Assembly: GCA_003516285.1 (NCBI GenBank)
Contig: DPCK01000145.1
Span: 5,256-15,687, forward strand
Origin: Lutibacter sp.
GTDB taxonomy: Bacteria; Bacteroidota; Bacteroidia; Flavobacteriales; Flavobacteriaceae
Direction: 5' to 3'
DNA length: 10,432 nt
The notes below the pieces were generated by a model. The model saw nothing but the letters and a program-made list of their open reading frames with translations. It made no database searches and had not been told where the DNA came from. A program made the position numbers and the translations under genes. Position 1 is the stretch's first letter. Each line of letters begins with the position of its first letter. Below are positions 6,720-10,432 of the stretch, piece by piece.

Positions 6720-7844
6720 ATGCAAATTTTAAGACCTACATATTTATCTTTGGGAAGTAACCTGGGAAACAAGCTTGAAAATCTACAACAGGCAATTGAT
6801 TTAATTGCTGAAAAAATAGGTGCGATTGTGAGGATTTCCTCTGTTTACAAAACAGAATCCTGGGGTTTTAAAAGTGATGATTTTTTAAACATCTGCATCC
6901 AAATTTCTACAGGATTAAACCCCGAGAATCTGTTAAAATCCATTCACGAGATTGAACTTTTATTGGGCAGAAAAAGTACTTCTGAAATCGGTTATAAAGC
7001 CCGAATTATTGATATTGACATATTGCTTTTTGATACGGAGGTTCTCCTGTCAAAAGAATTGATGGTGCCGCATAAAGAGATGCTGAACAGGAAATTTGTG
7101 TTGGTTCCTTTGGCTGAAATCGCACCCAATTTAATTCATCCCATCACAAAACAGCGCATACAAACTTGTTTGGAAAATTGCACAGACAACAGTCTTATTG
7201 AAAAAACTATTTTTACGCTTGAACGCCCTGTTTCAATTGCCGAAAAATTCAATTATATTGCTATTGAAGGAAATATTGGCTCCGGCAAAACAACGCTCGC
7301 CACTATGATTGCCGAGGATTTTAACGCGAAAATTATATTGGAACGCTTTGCCGACAACCCGTTTTTACCGAAATTTTATGAAGACAAGGACCGCTATGCT
7401 TTTCCACTGGAAATGAGTTTTTTAGCCGACAGGTATTCGCAGCTTTCGGATGATTTGGCACAATTTGATTTGTTTAAAAACTTTATCGTATCGGATTATT
7501 ACATTTTCAAGTCGCTTATTTTTGCGCAAGTCACTTTGCAAAAAGATGAATTTTATTTGTACAGAAAGATGTTCGACATTATGTACAAGGAAATTTCAAA
7601 ACCCGATTTGTACATTTATCTTTATCAGGACACGCCTCAATTAATCAAAAATATCAAAAAAAGAGGAAGGGAATATGAACAAAATATTGCGCCGGAATAT
7701 TTAGATAAAATTCACCAAGGCTATTCGAGTTTTATTAAAACCGAAGAAAATTTAAAAACCCTCATTATTGATGTTTCCCAAAAAGATTTTTTGAACAATC
7801 CTTTGGAATACAATGAAATTATAGCGCTTATCAAAGCGCAATAA
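6720..7844 (+). CDS. folK: Fusion of FolK (HPPK) and deoxynucleoside kinase
   Basis: This single 374-residue protein has two complete enzymes. Residues 1 to about 160 are 6-hydroxymethyl-7,8-dihydropterin pyrophosphokinase, a folate biosynthesis step. Visible are YLSLGSNLGNKLENL (8-22), SSVYKTESWGF (40-50), and R95 with the Mg2+-binding pair D98 and D100 in RIIDIDILLFD. VPHKEM..RKFVLVPLAEIAP follows at 116-136. Residues about 177-374 are a P-loop kinase of the dCK/dGK type. Its features are IAIEGNIGSGKTTLA (P-loop 184-191), ERFADNPFLPKFY (208-220), FPLEMSFLADRY (228-239), and the Arg-rich lid KKRGREYEQN with EYLDKIH (313-332). That half phosphorylates deoxynucleosides, and substrate choice is not readable here. 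The reading frame crosses the junction without a stop or ATG-linked overlap, so the fusion is real. I recall this architecture from other flavobacteria. The gene starts at 6720, diverging from sppA. Confidence 0.95.
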   Translation: MQILRPTYLSLGSNLGNKLENLQQAIDLIAEKIGAIVRISSVYKTESWGFKSDDFLNICIQISTGLNPENLLKSIHEIELLLGRKSTSEIGYKARIIDIDILLFDTEVLLSKELMVPHKEMLNRKFVLVPLAEIAPNLIHPITKQRIQTCLENCTDNSLIEKTIFTLERPVSIAEKFNYIAIEGNIGSGKTTLATMIAEDFNAKIILERFADNPFLPKFYEDKDRYAFPLEMSFLADRYSQLSDDLAQFDLFKNFIVSDYYIFKSLIFAQVTLQKDEFYLYRKMFDIMYKEISKPDLYIYLYQDTPQLIKNIKKRGREYEQNIAPEYLDKIHQGYSSFIKTEENLKTLIIDVSQKDFLNNPLEYNEIIALIKAQ

Positions 7845-7873
7845 TTGTTGTTTGTGTTTGTTTCAAGTTTCAA

Positions 7874-7921
7874 AAAACTAAACGATTAAACAAATTAACG
7901 ATTCAACTTTTCAACATTTAA
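7874..7921. repeat. 8-nt periodic A/C-rich array between fusion gene and gldC
   Basis: Six consecutive 8-nt units run from 7874 to 7921. The clearest are 7882-7889 (ACGATTAA), 7898-7905 (ACGATTCA) and 7914-7921 (ACATTTAA), all in the same phase. The last unit ends one base before the gldC stop codon (complement, 7922). It shares 18 identical bases with the thyA leader (7876-7893 versus 2751-2768). The preceding 7845-7870 is rich in T and G. Its TTTGTTTCAAGTTT (7857-7870) can partly pair with the array (AAACT at 7875-7879, AAACAAA at 7888-7894). Lying between convergent stop codons, it may serve as a bidirectional 3'-end structure; that is inference. Confidence 0.6.
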
Positions 7922-8257
7922 CTATTTCTTCAGTTCCATCTTTTCAGCAAAATAATCACAAAAATCGAGCATCGTGGCGCTCATTTTTTCGTCATTTGTC
8001 GCTCGTAAAAATGAAGTTGCCATTGAAACCAATGTTTCGTGAAAAAACTGTTTCATTTCATCAATCGGCATATCTTTTGTCCATAAATCCATTCGAAGAG
8101 TTTCCTTTTTTTCAGGATTCCAAACGGAAATCATCAATGCTTTTGATTTCGCATCCTTAATTTCACCGTCATCTGCCGTCCAGTTTATCGTTTCTGGCAC
8201 TTTGTTTTCGTCTAATCCAACAATAAATTCAATTTTTGATGTTTGTGCTACTGCCAT
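7922..8257 (-). CDS. gldC: Gliding motility protein GldC
   Basis: This 111-residue soluble protein matches GldC of flavobacterial gliding operons. It starts MAVAQTSKIEFIVGLDENKVPETINWTADDG and contains AKSKALMISVWNPEKKETLRMDLWTKDMP..EMKQFFHETL. It ends in a helical segment DFCDYFAEKMELKK. There is no signal peptide or membrane segment, so it is probably cytoplasmic. GldC is known as an accessory protein: in Flavobacterium johnsoniae its loss reduces but does not abolish gliding. Its molecular activity is unknown. The ATG overlaps the gldB stop by one base (TAATG), which suggests translational coupling. The octamer array lies directly after its stop codon. Codon use and composition match the neighbours. 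Confidence 0.9.
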   Translation of the reverse strand: MAVAQTSKIEFIVGLDENKVPETINWTADDGEIKDAKSKALMISVWNPEKKETLRMDLWTKDMPIDEMKQFFHETLVSMATSFLRATNDEKMSATMLDFCDYFAEKMELKK

Positions 8258-9213
8258 TATTTTTTTGGTTTATATTTCGAATTATTAAATATTTCTTCAG
8301 CATTGGTTTGCAAAAGTTGCTGCAAAGTTACCTCATTATTGTTCATATAGGATTGTACAATTTGCCAGCCTAGCCAAACCCCTATTCTTCCGGGAGATTC
8401 TTTATCAATATCAATATAAAATTTTGAAAATGGAGCTTCCGCCATAAAACGATCTACCAATTTTGAATCGGTACTGTACAGCAGCTTATTTTCAATAAAA
8501 TACTTCCATATTTGCAATTCATTAGCGATTGCCCAGTCATATTCGGCATCGCTATATCCTATTTTTTTTGCATCAGAAACAGCAGGTAAATAGCTGTCAA
8601 TCATATACATTTTTTTTCCGGCTCCAACAACCAAATCTAAAAACTGTCGGCCTTTATCGGCTTTATAGTAACGATCGCTAATGGCATTTGCGATGTCAAC
8701 AACCAATTGGGATTTTTCAAAATTTTGGGATAAATAAACAGGGAAATCCCGATACACTTCGCTGTTTTTCCCCAAATACATATCCAATGAAACAAACAGC
8801 AAACTGTCTGCATAAACAACTTTGTTTTGGTAATCCAAATTTGTGATTAGCGTAATTATTTTAGGGGCTTCAAAATCTGGATGGTAATATTTCACGTGTT
8901 TAAAAAGTTCTTTTATTTGTGTTTTTTCACTTTCAAAATCCCCAAAAACAGCTTGTGACTTTTGATATAATTCCCTTTCTTCTTTATCCTTCATTTTATT
9001 CAGCCAAATACTGTCGTTTTGTTCGGGAAACAAATAAGGAAATTCATTTTTAATTATGGAAAGCTTTGTTTTATCGGCTTCATAAAATTTTTGCTCAAAC
9101 CTGTTTACTGAAAGGGTGATGTCAACATCCGACACATCAACATCTTTTGCCTTTTCTTCCTTGCAGGAAACCAAAAGCAATAAAACAATGGCAGTAATAA
9201 AAAATCTGTTCAT
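8257..9213 (-). CDS. gldB: Gliding motility lipoprotein GldB
   Basis: This 318-residue lipoprotein is required for gliding in flavobacteria. A short basic N-terminus, a hydrophobic core and the lipobox LVSC give lipidation at C17; the following KEEKAKDVDVSDVD is a typical acidic Bacteroidota lipoprotein tether. The body includes ITLSVNRFEQKFYEAD at 32-47, FGDFESEKTQIKELFKHVKYYHPDF at 90-114, VYADSLLFVSLDMYLG at 132-147, YDWAIANELQIWKYFIENKLLYS at 225-247, and PGRIGVWLGWQIVQSYM near the end. These match GldB as I know it; catalytic residues are not defined for the family. It is the first gene of a gldB-gldC pair, and nadE diverges upstream across 59 nt. A TAATTTTG -7-like element lies in that gap. 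No other gld or spr gene is in the window. Confidence 0.9.
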   Translation of the reverse strand: MNRFFITAIVLLLLVSCKEEKAKDVDVSDVDITLSVNRFEQKFYEADKTKLSIIKNEFPYLFPEQNDSIWLNKMKDKEERELYQKSQAVFGDFESEKTQIKELFKHVKYYHPDFEAPKIITLITNLDYQNKVVYADSLLFVSLDMYLGKNSEVYRDFPVYLSQNFEKSQLVVDIANAISDRYYKADKGRQFLDLVVGAGKKMYMIDSYLPAVSDAKKIGYSDAEYDWAIANELQIWKYFIENKLLYSTDSKLVDRFMAEAPFSKFYIDIDKESPGRIGVWLGWQIVQSYMNNNEVTLQQLLQTNAEEIFNNSKYKPKK

Positions 9214-9248
9214 TAATTTCTATATTTACAATTCTTTACTTAAAACGT

Positions 9249-9256
9249 CAAAATTA
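9249..9256 (-). promoter_or_regulatory. Putative gldB promoter -7 element
   Basis: On the minus strand this reads TAATTTTG, a match to TAnnTTTG, 35 nt upstream of the gldB ATG. The expected -33 TTG box would fall within the start of nadE and is not visible there. Support is therefore only half of a promoter. Confidence 0.35.
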
Positions 9257-9272
9257 CTAAATTAAATTAAGT

Positions 9273-10064
9273 ATGAACGCCGAAAAAGTTGTTGAATACA
9301 TTGTAAGTTGGTTAAAGGACTATGCCGAAAAATCAAAAGTTAATGGTTTTGTGATTGGAATCTCCGGAGGCATCGATTCTGCGGTGACTTCAGCATTGTG
9401 CGCCAAGACCGGATTTCCTGTATTGTGTCTTGAAATGCCAATTCATCAAGCTGAAAATCAAATTACCCGAGCATATAACCATATTGGATGGCTGCAAAAA
9501 AACTTTAAAAAAATAGCCTTGCAACAAGTAAATTTAACTCCGGTATTTGACAGCCTGATTGCTGTTTTTCCTAAGGCTGAAAACGAGGAACAACTATTAA
9601 TGTCTTTGGCAAATACCCGTGCAAGGCTAAGAATGACCACTTTGTACTATTTTGCGGGATTAAACGACTATTTAGTTGCTGGAACAGGCAATAAAGTAGA
9701 AGATTTTGGCATTGGTTTTTTTACAAAATACGGCGATGGCGGCGTAGATATAAGTCCGATCGCCGACTTAATGAAATCTGAAGTTTATAAAATAGCAAAA
9801 TATTTAGGCATTAATGAAGATATTATAAAAGCAGCTCCAACAGATGGTTTATGGGGTGATAATAAAACTGATGAAGACCAGATTGGCGCAAGTTATGACG
9901 AATTGGAATGGGTGATGAAACAAGTTGAACTGGGTAAAAAAATTACCGATTTTGAAGGAAGAGAAAAAGATATTTTTGAGATTTACATCAAAAGAAACCT
10001 TGCAAATAGACATAAAATGATTCCGATTCCAATTTGTGAAATACCTAAAGAATTGAAAAATTAA
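9273..10064 (+). CDS. nadE: NAD+ synthetase (NadE)
   Basis: This cytosolic enzyme converts nicotinate adenine dinucleotide and ATP to NAD+, the last step of NAD synthesis. It is a 263-residue synthetase domain with no N-terminal glutaminase (nitrilase) domain, so it should use free ammonia or receive it from elsewhere. The ATP pyrophosphatase P-loop is SGGIDS at 31-36. Downstream motifs are SLANTRARLRMTTLYYFA, LVAGTGNKVEDFGIGFFTKYGDGGVDISPIADLMKSEVY, and TDGLWGDNKTDEDQIGASYDELE, all characteristic of NadE. The C-terminus KMIPIPICEIPKELKN is also conventional. The gene diverges from gldB across 59 nt. A gene order of nadE next to gldB-gldC fits what I know of flavobacteria. Downstream it converges with a universal stress protein gene. 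Confidence 0.96.
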   Translation: MNAEKVVEYIVSWLKDYAEKSKVNGFVIGISGGIDSAVTSALCAKTGFPVLCLEMPIHQAENQITRAYNHIGWLQKNFKKIALQQVNLTPVFDSLIAVFPKAENEEQLLMSLANTRARLRMTTLYYFAGLNDYLVAGTGNKVEDFGIGFFTKYGDGGVDISPIADLMKSEVYKIAKYLGINEDIIKAAPTDGLWGDNKTDEDQIGASYDELEWVMKQVELGKKITDFEGREKDIFEIYIKRNLANRHKMIPIPICEIPKELKN

Positions 10065-10074
10065 TAAAGATAAA

Positions 10075-10096
10075 AGACAAAAAATTGAAGTTGTCT
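10075..10096. terminator. Weak hairpin between nadE and usp (possible terminator)
   Basis: AGACAA (10075-10080) pairs with TTGTCT (10091-10096) around a 10-nt loop in the 77-nt gap between two convergent stop codons. The stem is only 6 bp, and what follows (AATTTT) is a short T run. It is a weak candidate; a T-rich tail on the minus strand is present as A's at 10081-10084. Confidence 0.25.
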
Positions 10097-10141
10097 AATT
10101 TTAAGAAAACTCTCAATAATCAAAAAAATCTAAATTTTAAC

Positions 10142-10432
10142 CTACAATTTAAAAGTTATCACAGGCAATTTCGCGTGATTTGCCAAATCTTCCCCAATGC
10201 TTCCGTTAAATAAATGGGCTAAACCTCTTCTGCCGCTGGTGTTTAACAATATGGCATCTGCATCAATCACTTTAGAAAAATTTAAAATCCCGGCTTCAAC
10301 AGAAATATCATTGTATATATTTAAGGTATAATCACCCAAATCAAAATCGTTGATAAAAGCCCTAATTGCATCACTTGACTCTTTCGTTGTTTCAAAATTA
10401 TGAATGGTATTTATTTTAAGCAAGTGCAATCG
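10142..10432 (-). CDS. Universal stress protein (UspA family), C-terminal part; 5' end outside window
   Basis: The frame is open to the window edge, so this is the last 96 residues of a longer protein, cut by the window end and not broken. The C-terminal block DADAILLNTSGRRGLAHLFNGSIGEDLANHAKLPVITFKL is a typical Usp ending, including the HAKLPV motif. The nucleotide-binding pattern G-2x-G-9x-G(S/T) is nearly met (N-TS-G-RRGLAHLFN-GS), but the first Gly is Asn, so ATP binding is uncertain. Bacteroidota often have two tandem Usp domains of about 270-280 residues in total; whether that applies here cannot be seen. Function is at family level only: a stress-induced nucleotide-binding protein. 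It converges with nadE. Confidence 0.85.
   Translation of the reverse strand, partial: RLHLLKINTIHNFETTKESSDAIRAFINDFDLGDYTLNIYNDISVEAGILNFSKVIDADAILLNTSGRRGLAHLFNGSIGEDLANHAKLPVITFKL

Noticed and set aside
1..10432. A mobile element, defence system, CRISPR array or biosynthetic cluster
   Set aside because: No transposase, integrase, direct-repeat-spacer pattern, toxin, restriction or NRPS/PKS-like gene was seen; all large frames are accounted for by core genes.

Overview
The window looks like chromosomal DNA of a member of the Flavobacteriaceae (Bacteroidota). The evidence is the AT-rich sequence, genes without Shine-Dalgarno leaders, TAnnTTTG-type -7 elements, and lineage-typical genes: gldB and gldC, a HPPK-deoxynucleoside kinase fusion, a 2TM-domain protein, and a bifunctional-nuclease protein with a UVR tail. 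No phage, insertion sequence, CRISPR array, tRNA or rRNA was seen. This appears to be a core, housekeeping region.

Layout. Positions 1-561 hold the 3' part of etfA, followed by a strong intrinsic terminator (586-638). A rightward run follows: a bifunctional-nuclease/UVR protein (650-1252), a CNT-family nucleoside transporter (1264-2658), thymidylate synthase thyA (2773-3597), a 70-residue unknown protein (3730-3942), a 2TM/coiled-coil membrane protein (3946-4371), and dihydrofolate reductase folA (4365-4850), which overlaps the 2TM gene. The signal peptide peptidase gene sppA (6614-4860) converges on folA with a 9-nt gap. Divergent from sppA is a 374-residue fusion of HPPK (FolK) and a deoxynucleoside kinase (6720-7844). 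The leftward pair gldB-gldC (9213-7922), with a 1-nt TAATG overlap, converges on the fusion gene. nadE (9273-10064) diverges from gldB. The window ends in the C-terminal part of a universal stress protein on the minus strand (10142-10432, truncated).

How the genes fit together. Four proteins touch deoxynucleotide or folate supply. The CNT carrier imports nucleosides, and the kinase half of the fusion phosphorylates salvaged deoxynucleosides. ThyA makes dTMP and turns methylene-THF into DHF, DHFR reduces DHF back to THF, and the HPPK half serves de novo folate synthesis. The link is inferred from gene content and proximity. GldB and GldC are gliding motility proteins, NadE finishes NAD synthesis, and SppA degrades membrane-embedded peptides.

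Non-coding structure. Two intergenic regions (2741-2772 and 7874-7921) carry an 8-nt-periodic A/C-rich array related to ACGATTAA. They share an exact 18-nt word, and each is preceded by a complementary T/G-rich arm. A C5/C5/G5 hairpin element starts right at the transporter stop codon. These repeats and the HPPK-kinase fusion are the most distinctive things here. I see no convincing wholly undescribed system.
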